Source: CAZVUW01 sp964629825 (GTDB taxonomy: Bacteria; Actinomycetota; Nitriliruptoria; Euzebyales; Egibacteraceae). From it: DNA of 10,713 nt. The notes under the pieces were generated by a model. It saw only the letters and a program-made list of their open reading frames with translations. It had not been told where the DNA came from and made no database searches. Both the position numbers and the translations under genes were made by a program. The stretch is taken from positions 1-10,713 of the forward strand of contig CAZVUW010000105.1 in assembly GCA_964629825.1 (NCBI GenBank). Direction: 5' to 3'. This document shows positions 1 through 6,823 of this stretch, one piece after another. Position 1 is the stretch's first letter. The number at the start of each line of letters is the position of its first letter.

Positions 1-396
1 ACGGATCTCGACGTGGCCAGCTTCGACGGCGGCTTCGGCTCCGCCTACCTCGCCAAGCAGGTGGGCCAGAAGTTCGCGCGTCAGATCTTCTTCCTGGCCG
101 AGGAGCACTCCGCTGAGGACGCCCACCGCATGGGCATGGTCAACCGCGTCGTGCCGCACGCCGACCTCGAGCGCGTCGCCCTGGACTGGGCGCGCACGAT
201 CTGCGGCAAGTCGCCCACGGCCGTCCGCATGCTGAAGTTCGCTCTCAACCTCACCGACGACGGCCTGGTCGGCCAGCAGGTGTTCGCCGGCGAGGCGACC
301 CGCCTGGCGTACATGACCGACGAGGCGCAGGAGGGTCGCGACGCATTCCTGGAGAAGCGCGCACCCGACTGGAGCGGCTTCCCCTACCACTACTGA
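1..396 (+). CDS. menB: 1,4-dihydroxy-2-naphthoyl-CoA synthase, C-terminal part (5' truncated by window edge)
   Basis: MenB closes the second ring of naphthoquinone by converting o-succinylbenzoyl-CoA to 1,4-dihydroxy-2-naphthoyl-CoA in cytoplasmic menaquinone biosynthesis. The frame is open from base 1, and 131 residues remain before the TGA at 394-396. MenB is usually about 280-310 residues, so roughly the N-terminal half lies outside the window. The visible part starts in the crotonase core with the MenB hallmark SFDGGFGSAYLA. The Ser and Asp of this segment belong to the active site in characterised MenB enzymes. It continues with MGMVNRVV, the MenB-specific DDGLVGQQVFAGEATRLAY, and the C-terminal EGRDAFLEKRAPDW that separates MenB from other crotonases. 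From memory, the ending is very close to the Mycobacterium tuberculosis protein. Nothing downstream belongs to menaquinone synthesis, and a gap with hairpin-forming sequence follows, so this is probably the end of its transcription unit. Confidence 0.95.
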   Translation, partial: TDLDVASFDGGFGSAYLAKQVGQKFARQIFFLAEEHSAEDAHRMGMVNRVVPHADLERVALDWARTICGKSPTAVRMLKFALNLTDDGLVGQQVFAGEATRLAYMTDEAQEGRDAFLEKRAPDWSGFPYHY

Positions 397-428
397 GCCC
401 GGCAGGCGCACCTACCACAGCCGTCGCA

Positions 429-442
429 CCCGACCGGTCGGG
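429..442. promoter_or_regulatory. 14-bp perfect palindrome upstream of the LCP operon
   Basis: The sequence cccgaccggtcggg is its own reverse complement over all 14 bases. With no loop it suits a dimeric regulator site better than an RNA hairpin. It lies in the 183-bp gap between menB and the first LCP gene, about 140 bp before the upstream start. A near copy (13 of 14 bases) occurs at 9574-9587 before the SpoIID-type gene. A TAnnnT -10-like element, taacct, is at 489-494, but I see no matching -35. The regulator is not identifiable from the sequence. In DNA this GC-rich, a single palindrome could be chance; the second copy is what raises interest. Confidence 0.35.
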
Positions 443-458
443 CGGGCTGGCGCGGCGT

Positions 459-478
459 CGCTGATGGGCTGGTCAGCG
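459..478 (+). terminator. Possible stem-loop after menB
   Basis: The arms cgctga (459-464) and tcagcg (473-478) are perfect 6-bp complements around an 8-nt loop. The hairpin sits 62 bp after the menB stop and could end or attenuate menB transcription. There is no run of T after it, so it would not be a canonical intrinsic terminator, although U-poor terminators are common in actinobacteria. The rest of 397-579 contains the palindrome at 429-442 and no further convincing gene. Confidence 0.25.
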
Positions 479-579
479 CGGCGCCGGGTAACCTGTGGCC
501 CAAGGCGGTCGCCGCCGCTCGGCTCGACGGTGCGCGGGGGCTGTCACGCCTGCCCCCGAACAGACCTCGGACTTGCCGC

Positions 580-2097
580 ATGGAGCCCCGCAACCACGAC
601 ATGCCATCCCGCGCCGCCGGCGGGTCGGGCGGTCCTTCCGGCGCGCCGGGAGACTGGGGTCCGGTCAGCGGGTCGGGTGGGCGGTCCGGCGGCCCGGGGG
701 ACGGGGTCGCAGGCGGCGGTCCGAGCTCTGGCAGCTACGTCCGTCGCCCCGCTGCGATGGGCGGTCGCCCGGTCGGTCCCGGCTCCGGCCGTGCCAGTGA
801 CCCGCGCTACCGCGCCGTGATCCACGAGGGTCCGGTGATGGCGGGCGGGCGCTCGCGCGCGGCGCGCAGGGCGCGCCTGGTGCTGGGCGCGGCGATGCTG
901 ATCCTGGTGGTGATGGTCACCTCGGCCGGCGGACTGCTCTTCTACGGCCGCCAGTCCATCGAACGCGCTCCGATCACGGGCATGGCGCGCGTCGACCGCG
1001 CTCCGGTCATCCTCCCCGGCGGTGAGGAGATCGAGATCATGAACGTCCTGCTCATCGGCAGCGACGCGCGCGAGACGCTCACCGCCTCCGAGCTCAACGA
1101 CGGCACGACCGGCCGCCGCCCCGACACCCTGATGCTCGCCCAGCTCGAGCTCAACGGCACCCGGGCGGCGCTGCTGAGCTTCCCGCGCGACCTGCGGGTC
1201 GAGCTGTGCGACGGCTCGCTGAACAAGATCAACGCCTCCTTCATGATCGGCGAGCGCCTGGGCATGGGCGGCGAGTCCTGCCTGGTGCAGACGATCACCA
1301 AGCACACAGGTATCGAGATCCACCACTACGCAGAGGTGGACTTCCGCGGGTTCATGAACGTGATCGAGGTCCTCGGCGGGGTCACGATGTACCTCGATCA
1401 GCCGATGATCGACAGCAAGGCGCACCTCAACGTGCCGGCCGGCTGCGTGACCCTCACCCCGGAGCAGGCCCTCGGCTTCGTCCGCTCGCGCGGCTACGAC
1501 GACGACTTCGGCCGCATCGCCCGTCAGCAGCGCTTCATCCGCGAGGTCGTCCAGGAGCTCAGCAGCCTCGGGGTCATCGCCAACCCGGCCAAGCTGTTCT
1601 CCCTGGTGAACGCGGGCGCCAACGCCGTCACGACCGACGAGGGCTTCAGCCTCGGAGTCATGCGCGAGGTGGTCGAGGGCGCCCGCAACCTCACCGCCGA
1701 CGACCTTCAGACCCACACCGTGCCGGGCGACGCGCAGATGATCGACGGCGTCTCCTACGTCGTGGAGCGCTCCGAGGAGGCCCAGGCGATCTACGCGCGC
1801 TTCCGCGACGGCAGCGTCCTCGGGGAGAGCGCCGGCGCGGCGATCACAGGCACCGAGGCCCCGAGCGAGCCGGTGACCGGCGAGGTCTCGCAGGCCGACG
1901 CGTCCGCCCAGCCCGCCGTGAACGAGTCACCGGGCCCGCAGGCGACCGCGCCCGCGACGGCAGCCCCCACAGACGCTGCGACTGCGGCCCCGAGCGCCGG
2001 CCCGACCGACGTTCCGAGCGCCGCACCAACCGCCGAGCCGGCGCCGAGCCCCGAGCGCTCCTTCCGAGGGGCAGACCCAGGCGACGTCGACTGCTGA
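580..2097 (+). CDS. LytR-CpsA-Psr (LCP) family glycopolymer transferase, first of tandem pair, no LytR_C domain
   Basis: LCP enzymes move lipid-pyrophosphate-linked glycopolymers onto peptidoglycan on the outer face of the cytoplasmic membrane. From ATG 580 the product has 505 residues. A Gly/Ser/Pro/Arg-rich cytoplasmic tail (about 1-98) is followed by one membrane helix (about 99-123) and the LCP domain (about 155-330). Seen there are GSDAR (D162, R164), R180-x-D182, FPRD (R203, D204), KIN, and DDDFGRIARQQ (307-317) after RSR. These are the acidic and arginine residues expected for pyrophosphate and metal binding. After about residue 413 comes a roughly 90-residue Ala/Pro/Thr-rich tail ending SFRGADPGDVDC. 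Its four Cys (210, 234, 289, 505) match those of the next gene. The start is uncertain: ATG 580 has no clear Shine-Dalgarno, whereas ATG 838, also in frame, has gaggg 7 nt upstream and would give a compact protein of 419 residues that keeps the helix. The next gene overlaps its stop codon. Confidence 0.93.
   Translation: MEPRNHDMPSRAAGGSGGPSGAPGDWGPVSGSGGRSGGPGDGVAGGGPSSGSYVRRPAAMGGRPVGPGSGRASDPRYRAVIHEGPVMAGGRSRAARRARLVLGAAMLILVVMVTSAGGLLFYGRQSIERAPITGMARVDRAPVILPGGEEIEIMNVLLIGSDARETLTASELNDGTTGRRPDTLMLAQLELNGTRAALLSFPRDLRVELCDGSLNKINASFMIGERLGMGGESCLVQTITKHTGIEIHHYAEVDFRGFMNVIEVLGGVTMYLDQPMIDSKAHLNVPAGCVTLTPEQALGFVRSRGYDDDFGRIARQQRFIREVVQELSSLGVIANPAKLFSLVNAGANAVTTDEGFSLGVMREVVEGARNLTADDLQTHTVPGDAQMIDGVSYVVERSEEAQAIYARFRDGSVLGESAGAAITGTEAPSEPVTGEVSQADASAQPAVNESPGPQATAPATAAPTDAATAAPSAGPTDVPSAAPTAEPAPSPERSFRGADPGDVDC
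1503..1551 (+). repeat. 49-bp near-identical segment shared by the two LCP genes, copy 1
   Basis: This stretch encodes DFGRIARQQRFIREVV plus one base. It matches 2855-2903 in the second LCP gene at 48 of 49 positions. The one difference is a silent CGT/CGC change. Flanking sequence diverges quickly. Confidence 0.85.
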
Positions 2098-3608
2098 TGA
2101 GCGCCTCCCTCGAGGAAGGGCGCTACGGCCCACCGCTCCAGGGCGGCCGCGTCCGCCGTGGCGGCCCCGACTGGCCGCGGCTGGGGCTGCTGCTCGCGGG
2201 TCTGGTCGCGCTGTTCGTGGTCACCGTGGCCGTCAGCGCGGCCGCGGCGCTGTGGTGGGGGACCCGCCAGCTCGAGCGCGTCGACGTCCCGGAGCTGGCC
2301 ATCCCCGGAGCACCCGTCGAGCAGGACGAGGAGCAGGACGGCGCCGATGAGGACGCGCCCGAGCCCATCACCGAGGTGCTCAACGTGCTGGTGGTCGGCT
2401 CGGACAGCCGCGAGGGGCTGACCGAGGAGCAGATGCTCGCCCTCGGCACCGAGGCGGAGAACGGCCTGCGGACCGACACGATCATGCTGCTCCAGCTCGA
2501 CCCGAACCGCGAGAAGGTCTCGGTCCTGAGCTTCCCGCGCGACCTGCTGGTGACGCGCTGCGACGGCACGCGCGGGCGCATCAACGCCGCCTACGGGATC
2601 GGGGAGACCTCGGGGGGCGAGGGCGCGAGCTGCCTGGTGCGGACCGTCACCGACTTCACCGGCATCCCGGTGCACCACTTCATCATGGTGAACTTCGGTG
2701 GGTTCATCGACATCGTCGACGCGCTGGGCGGGGTGTCGCTCTACCTCGAGGAGCCCATCGTCGATCCGTACGCGGGCGCCGACTTCCCGGCCGGCTGCGT
2801 CCGCATGACCGGCACCGAGGCGCTGAGCTTCGTGCGCGTGCGGCGGCTGGACTCCGACTTCGGCCGCATCGCCCGCCAGCAGCGCTTCATCCGCGAGGTC
2901 GTCGCCGAGGCCGCCAGCGTCGGCACCCTGGTCAACCCGCCCAAGCTGTTCAGCCTGGTCGAAGCCGGCGCGCGCGCGGTCGAGACCGACCGGCGGCTGT
3001 CGCTCAACCAGATGCGGCGCATCGCGTTCAGCCTGCGCGGGCTCGCCCCGGAGAACCTGGACATGCGCACCGTCCCGGCGACGCCGCGCCGCATCGGCGG
3101 CGCCGACTACGTCGTGGCGGACGAGGAGGCGGCCGAGGCGCTGTTCGCCGCCTTCCGCCAGGGCGTCGAGGCTCCCACCAACCTCGGCACCGAGGGGCCG
3201 CAGCCGGTCGACGTCGACGACGTGCCCCCGATCACGGTGCTGAACGGGGCCGGCGTCAGCGGGCTCGCCAGCGAGGCCAGCGAGGAGCTGGAGGAGGCCG
3301 GGTTCGAGGTCGCCGGCACCGACAACGCGGACAGCTTCGACGTGGCACGCACCCGCGTGGAGCATCCGTCCGACCTCCTCGAGGAGGCGCAGCTGCTCGC
3401 GTCGGCCCTGGGCGGCGCGCGGCTCGTCCCGAAGGAGGAGGGCGGCGACCTCGTCGTGGTCCTCGGCGCCGACTGGGAGCCCGGCAGCACCACGCGTCCG
3501 GCCCCGCGCACCATCGCTGGCAGCGAGGCGCCCACGGCGTCCCCGCTGCCGGAGCCCTCGCCCACCCAGACCTTCGTGGGCGCCGAGCCGATCGACCGCG
3601 ACTGCTAG
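2097..3608 (+). CDS. LCP family glycopolymer transferase with C-terminal LytR_C domain, second of tandem pair
   Basis: This is the same enzyme class as its upstream neighbour. ATG 2097 shares its A with the upstream TGA stop, with no good Shine-Dalgarno within 20 nt, so termination-reinitiation coupling is likely. The 503-residue product has a short basic cytoplasmic end, a membrane helix (about 29-53) and an acidic Glu/Asp-rich linker (75-88). The LCP domain (about 94-275) shows GSDSR (101-105), RTDT (125-128), FPRD (R148, D149), RIN and DFGRIARQQ (254-262). A LytR_C domain (about 378-461) opens with ITVLNGAGVSGLA. LytR_C is a common accessory domain of actinobacterial LCP proteins. A Pro-rich tail ends TFVGAEPIDRDC. 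Its four Cys (155, 179, 234, 503) match those upstream, with identical spacing for the first three. rmlA follows after 62 bp on the same strand. Lcp genes next to rhamnose genes fit attachment of a rhamnose-containing wall polymer. Confidence 0.95.
   Translation: MSASLEEGRYGPPLQGGRVRRGGPDWPRLGLLLAGLVALFVVTVAVSAAAALWWGTRQLERVDVPELAIPGAPVEQDEEQDGADEDAPEPITEVLNVLVVGSDSREGLTEEQMLALGTEAENGLRTDTIMLLQLDPNREKVSVLSFPRDLLVTRCDGTRGRINAAYGIGETSGGEGASCLVRTVTDFTGIPVHHFIMVNFGGFIDIVDALGGVSLYLEEPIVDPYAGADFPAGCVRMTGTEALSFVRVRRLDSDFGRIARQQRFIREVVAEAASVGTLVNPPKLFSLVEAGARAVETDRRLSLNQMRRIAFSLRGLAPENLDMRTVPATPRRIGGADYVVADEEAAEALFAAFRQGVEAPTNLGTEGPQPVDVDDVPPITVLNGAGVSGLASEASEELEEAGFEVAGTDNADSFDVARTRVEHPSDLLEEAQLLASALGGARLVPKEEGGDLVVVLGADWEPGSTTRPAPRTIAGSEAPTASPLPEPSPTQTFVGAEPIDRDC
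2855..2903 (+). repeat. 49-bp near-identical segment shared by the two LCP genes, copy 2
   Basis: This is the partner of 1503-1551, with 48 of 49 bases identical. It covers the catalytic DFGRIARQQ segment and the helix after it. Confidence 0.85.
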
Positions 3609-3670
3609 GTCGCGACGGCGGGCCACCCGACAGACCAACCCCAACGGCAGCGAACCTGGAGGACAGCGAG

Positions 3671-4543
3671 ATGAAGGGCATCATCCTGGCCGGCGGCGCG
3701 GGCACGCGGCTGCACCCGGCGACCAAGGCGGTCTCGAAGCAGATCCTGCCGGTCTACGACAAGCCGATGATCTACTACCCGCTGTCGACGCTGATGCTGG
3801 CCGGCATCCGCGAGATCCTCGTGATCTCCACGCCCGCCGACCTGCCACTGTTCCAGCGCCTGCTCTCGGACGGCAGCGACCTCGGCCTCGAGCTCAGCTA
3901 CGCCGAGCAGCCGGAGCCCCGTGGCCTCGCCGACGCCTTCCGCGTCGGGGCGGACTTCGTCGGCAGCGACGACGTGAGCCTGATCCTGGGTGACAACCTC
4001 TTCCACGGCCACGGCTTCGCCCAGCTGCTCCAGAAGGAGGTCGCCAGCCTCGACGGCTGCACCCTGTTCGGCTACCCGGTCAAGGACCCGCAGCGCTACG
4101 GCGTCGCCGAGGCGGGCCCGGACGGGCGGATCCTGTCGATCGAGGAGAAGCCCGCCGAGCCCAAGTCCAACCTGGCGGTCACCGGGCTGTACCTCTACGA
4201 CAACCAGGTGGTCGACATCGCCCGGGACCTTCAGCCGTCGCCGCGTGGTGAGCTCGAGATCACCGACGTCAACAACCACTACCTGCGCGAGGGCCGGGCC
4301 AAGGTCGTGAACCTGGGGCGCGGCATGGCCTGGCTGGACACCGGCACCCACGACAGCCTGCTCGACGCCGCGACCTTCGTGCAGGTGCTAGAGCACCGGC
4401 AGGGCGTGCGGATCGCCTGCATCGAGGAGGTGGCCTACCGGATGGGCTACATCGACGCCGACCAGCTGGCGAGGCTGGGCGAGCGGCTCGGCAGCTCGAG
4501 CTACGGCGAGTACGTGCGCGGCGTGGCCGCGGGCCGCATCTAG
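3671..4543 (+). CDS. rmlA: Glucose-1-phosphate thymidylyltransferase
   Basis: RmlA makes dTDP-glucose from glucose-1-phosphate and dTTP, the committed cytoplasmic step of dTDP-rhamnose synthesis. The 290-residue product is the normal RmlA length. It opens with the nucleotide-binding signature GIILAGGAGTRL (R13) and SKQILPVYDKPMIYY (K23). It continues with LGDN (D108, the metal-binding Asp), IEEKP, and WLDTGTHDSLLDA, all diagnostic of the RmlA group rather than GalU or GlmU. The start is secure: GGAGGA at 3658-3663 lies 7 nt before ATG 3671. The gene follows the second LCP gene by 62 bp, a stretch with no terminator-like structure, so it is probably the third gene of that operon. A convergent gene starts its stop codon 12 bp downstream. 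The other rml genes are not contiguous: rmlB and rmlD lie beyond an inserted minus-strand gene. Confidence 0.97.
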   Translation: MKGIILAGGAGTRLHPATKAVSKQILPVYDKPMIYYPLSTLMLAGIREILVISTPADLPLFQRLLSDGSDLGLELSYAEQPEPRGLADAFRVGADFVGSDDVSLILGDNLFHGHGFAQLLQKEVASLDGCTLFGYPVKDPQRYGVAEAGPDGRILSIEEKPAEPKSNLAVTGLYLYDNQVVDIARDLQPSPRGELEITDVNNHYLREGRAKVVNLGRGMAWLDTGTHDSLLDAATFVQVLEHRQGVRIACIEEVAYRMGYIDADQLARLGERLGSSSYGEYVRGVAAGRI

Positions 4544-4559
4544 CCCAGCCCTCGGCTAG
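4540..4559. terminator. Inverted repeat built from the two convergent stop codons
   Basis: The arms ctagcc (4540-4545) and ggctag (4554-4559) pair perfectly around an 8-nt loop. The left arm contains the rmlA TAG and the right arm contains the TAG (cta on the plus strand) of the minus-strand GGDEF-EAL gene. Position and symmetry suit a short bidirectional terminator, but the stem is only 6 bp and neither side has a T run. It may be a by-product of two TAG stops facing each other. Confidence 0.3.
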
Positions 4560-6682
4560 CGCGCCGCGGCGGCCGTCGACGCACGCGCGCCGTTGACGGG
4601 GGCGCGCACGGCTGCGGCCTCCGCCAGGTCGTCCAGGCGGCGCTCGACGGCGAGGATCTCCTCGGTGACGCACTCGACCGGGCCGGGGCGGGCCAGCCAG
4701 TAGCCCTGGGCGGCGTCGCAGCCGAGCTCGGCGAGGCGCACGTAGATCTCGGTCTCCTCGACGCCCTCCGCCACGACCCGCAGCCCGAGGTTGCGTGCCA
4801 GGTCGACGGTTGAGCGCACGATCACGTCGCTCTTGGCGTCGAGACCCATCTGCTGCACGAACGAGCGGTCGATCTTCAGCGCATCGACCGGCAGCCGGCT
4901 GAGGTAGGCGAGCGACGAATGGCCGGTGCCGTAGTCGTCCACCGCCAGGTGGATGCCGAGCCCGTGCAGCTGGGCGAGGACCTGCACCGAGCGCTCGGGG
5001 TCCGCCATGGCGGTGGACTCGGTGATCTCGATCTCGAGCGCGTCGGCGGGCAGGTCGTGCTTGGCGAGGAGGTCGTCGACCTGGCCGGGGAGGGTCGGGT
5101 CGAGCAGGTTCCGCGACGACAGGTTGACGGCGACGGTCAGGTCCAGGCCCTGGTTCCGCCAGGCGCGGCAGTCCTTGAGCGCGCGGTCCAGCACGTAGGT
5201 GGTCAGCGGTCGGATCAGCCCGGTGTGCTCGGCCAGCTCGATGAACTGGTCGGGGTAGAGCAGGCCGCGCTCGGGGTGCTGCCAGCGAACCAGCGCCTCG
5301 ACGCCGGTGATGCGGCCCGAGGCGATGTCGGACTTGGGCTGGTAGTGCAGCACCAGCTCGCCGCCCTCGATCGCCCGGCGCAGCTCCCCGAACAGGGCGA
5401 GGCGCTGGGGGGTGTGCTCGTCCAGGGCGGGGTCGTAGCTGGACAGCCCCGACTGCTCGCCCTTGGCGGCGTACATCGCGACGTCGGCGCACTGGAGCAG
5501 GCGACCCGGGTCGTCCGCGTCCTTGGGGTACAGGGCCAGGCCGATGCTGGCGTCGACCTCAAGGGCGATCTCCTCGACCTGGAACGGCTCGCGGATGGAC
5601 TTGAGGATGCGCAGCGCCGAGGAGTGGGCGTCCTCCTCGTCCACGCCGTTCATCAGCACGGCGAACTCGTCGCCGCCGAGCCGGGCGATCGTGTCCTCGT
5701 CGCGCACCTGCTCCGTCAACCGGTCCGCAACGCCGCGCAGGAGGGCGTCGCCGACGTGGTGGCCGAGGGTGTCGTTGACCTCCTTGAAGCGGTTGATGTC
5801 GATCAGGAGCACGGCGACCGACTCGTCCTCGGCGCGGGCCGCCTCGATCGCCTTGCCGGTCCGGTCGATGAAGGCCATGCGGCTGGCGACGCCCGTGAGG
5901 TAGTCGCGCCGGGCGAGGCGCCGGTTCTCGGCGGCCTGGGCGCGCAGGCGCCGCGACGCCTTGGAGACGAAGCGATGCAGGCCCAGCCACAGGATCAGCA
6001 GTCCGGCCGAGAGCGCCACGCGCAGCACCATCTTGTCCGCCGCGATCTCCTCGGCGACGGGCGCGAACGGGAAGTACAGCTCCAGGACGCCCAGGATGCG
6101 CTCCTGGCCGGCGACCTTCATGCGCACGGGCACGTAGACCTCGAGCTGGGCGCCGAGGTCGAGCTCGTAGCGGTGCTCTGCGCTGGAGGCGTCCAGCTGG
6201 GCCAGGCGTGATACCACCTCGCCGGCGAAGGCGGCCTCCTTCTCGGGGCTCTGCTCGTATGGCGTGCCCACCAGCCGCAGCTCGTCGGAGTAGACGACCA
6301 CGCCGCGGGTCGAGAACAGCTTGACGCGGCTGACGTCCTCGGTGGACCGCAGGCGCTCCTTGATCTCGCGATCGAGCTGGAACAGGCGCTCGTCCCCGAG
6401 CCGGGCGGCGAAGAAGTCGTTGGGGCGCAGCAGCGGCTCAACGGCCAGCCCGCCGATGCTCTGGGCCAGCCGCTCCGCGCGGCGGAGGGCCCGGTCCTCG
6501 ATCGTGGACTGGAGCACGCCGCTGAGGAACAGGCCGAGGATGCTGACCAGCACCGCGCTGACCAGGGTGAAGCGGCCGAGCAGGCCGACCCTGCGCAGGC
6601 GCCGACCCATGCGGGTCAGCCGACGCAGGCGGGCCCTCGGAACCGAGGCATCCCCGGATTCCGGGAGCTGCTTGATCGCCAT
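4556..6682 (-). CDS. Membrane-bound GGDEF-EAL protein (predicted c-di-GMP synthase/phosphodiesterase) with extracytoplasmic sensor region
   Basis: The 708-residue product has a basic N-terminus, a membrane helix (about 34-57), an extracytoplasmic region of about 160 residues, and a second helix (about 218-237). A GGDEF domain (from about 255; DYLTG 260-264) and an EAL domain (about 440-680) follow. The sensor region, with VKLFSTRGVVVYSDE and LGVLELYFPFAPV, looks like a Cache/PDC-type fold; that is an inference from pattern. The synthase motif is intact (RLGGDEF, GGDEF at 336-340). An RxxD feedback site (RDED, 327-330) lies exactly five residues before it. The EAL half keeps EAL (462-464), AVNLSSRN, EIEITES, DDYGTG, LKIDRSF, AEGVE and AQGYWLARP, so it is predicted to hydrolyse c-di-GMP. 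Both activities therefore look possible. The frame stays open far upstream. I chose ATG 6682 because it precedes the basic segment and helix, but its Shine-Dalgarno is weak and ATG 6610 is a possible alternative. Confidence 0.93.
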   Translation of the reverse strand: MAIKQLPESGDASVPRARLRRLTRMGRRLRRVGLLGRFTLVSAVLVSILGLFLSGVLQSTIEDRALRRAERLAQSIGGLAVEPLLRPNDFFAARLGDERLFQLDREIKERLRSTEDVSRVKLFSTRGVVVYSDELRLVGTPYEQSPEKEAAFAGEVVSRLAQLDASSAEHRYELDLGAQLEVYVPVRMKVAGQERILGVLELYFPFAPVAEEIAADKMVLRVALSAGLLILWLGLHRFVSKASRRLRAQAAENRRLARRDYLTGVASRMAFIDRTGKAIEAARAEDESVAVLLIDINRFKEVNDTLGHHVGDALLRGVADRLTEQVRDEDTIARLGGDEFAVLMNGVDEEDAHSSALRILKSIREPFQVEEIALEVDASIGLALYPKDADDPGRLLQCADVAMYAAKGEQSGLSSYDPALDEHTPQRLALFGELRRAIEGGELVLHYQPKSDIASGRITGVEALVRWQHPERGLLYPDQFIELAEHTGLIRPLTTYVLDRALKDCRAWRNQGLDLTVAVNLSSRNLLDPTLPGQVDDLLAKHDLPADALEIEITESTAMADPERSVQVLAQLHGLGIHLAVDDYGTGHSSLAYLSRLPVDALKIDRSFVQQMGLDAKSDVIVRSTVDLARNLGLRVVAEGVEETEIYVRLAELGCDAAQGYWLARPGPVECVTEEILAVERRLDDLAEAAAVRAPVNGARASTAAAAR

Positions 6683-6823
6683 GCCTGGACCCGTCGACCG
6701 AAATTCGCACGGCTCAAGCGCACGGCCGGTTGGCCCGGCCCCCGCCGATGTGGAACGCTTCCCCAGGCGGCACAGTGGCCGAGCAGCAGACAGGCCCCTA
6801 TCGACGAAAAGGCTTCCAGCACC
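6683..6823. promoter_or_regulatory. Divergent intergenic region between the GGDEF-EAL gene and rmlB
   Basis: This 141-bp gap must carry the start signals of both divergent genes unless they are leaderless or read from afar. I find no convincing -35/-10 pair on either strand. A tatcga at 6799-6804 lies too close to rmlB to be persuasive. A purine-rich aaaagg (6807-6812) lies 11 nt before the rmlB ATG and is its best, rather weak, Shine-Dalgarno. A 7-bp direct repeat gcacggc occurs at 6707-6713 and 6720-6726. No copy of the 14-bp palindrome seen elsewhere is present. Confidence 0.5.

Noticed and set aside
2047..2097. LPXTG-type sortase signal or lipobox at the LCP C-terminus
   Set aside because: There is no LPxTG, no C-terminal hydrophobic stretch and no basic tail, and a lipobox would have to be N-terminal. 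The terminal Cys needs another explanation.
1791..3644. Long minus-strand open frame of 617 codons opposite the second LCP gene
   Set aside because: It mirrors the LCP coding frame in GC-rich DNA, where antisense frames stay open by codon bias. The translation is His/Arg/Asp-rich with no domain, while the plus strand has clear LCP motifs.
4919..6211. Plus-strand open frame of 430 codons opposite the GGDEF-EAL gene
   Set aside because: It is a shadow of a gene with intact catalytic motifs on the minus strand, and its translation shows no recognisable fold or motif.
6713..6750. Sigma-28-like promoter (ctcaag ... gccgatg) before rmlB
   Set aside because: The two elements are 25 nt apart, whereas that class needs about 15 nt.
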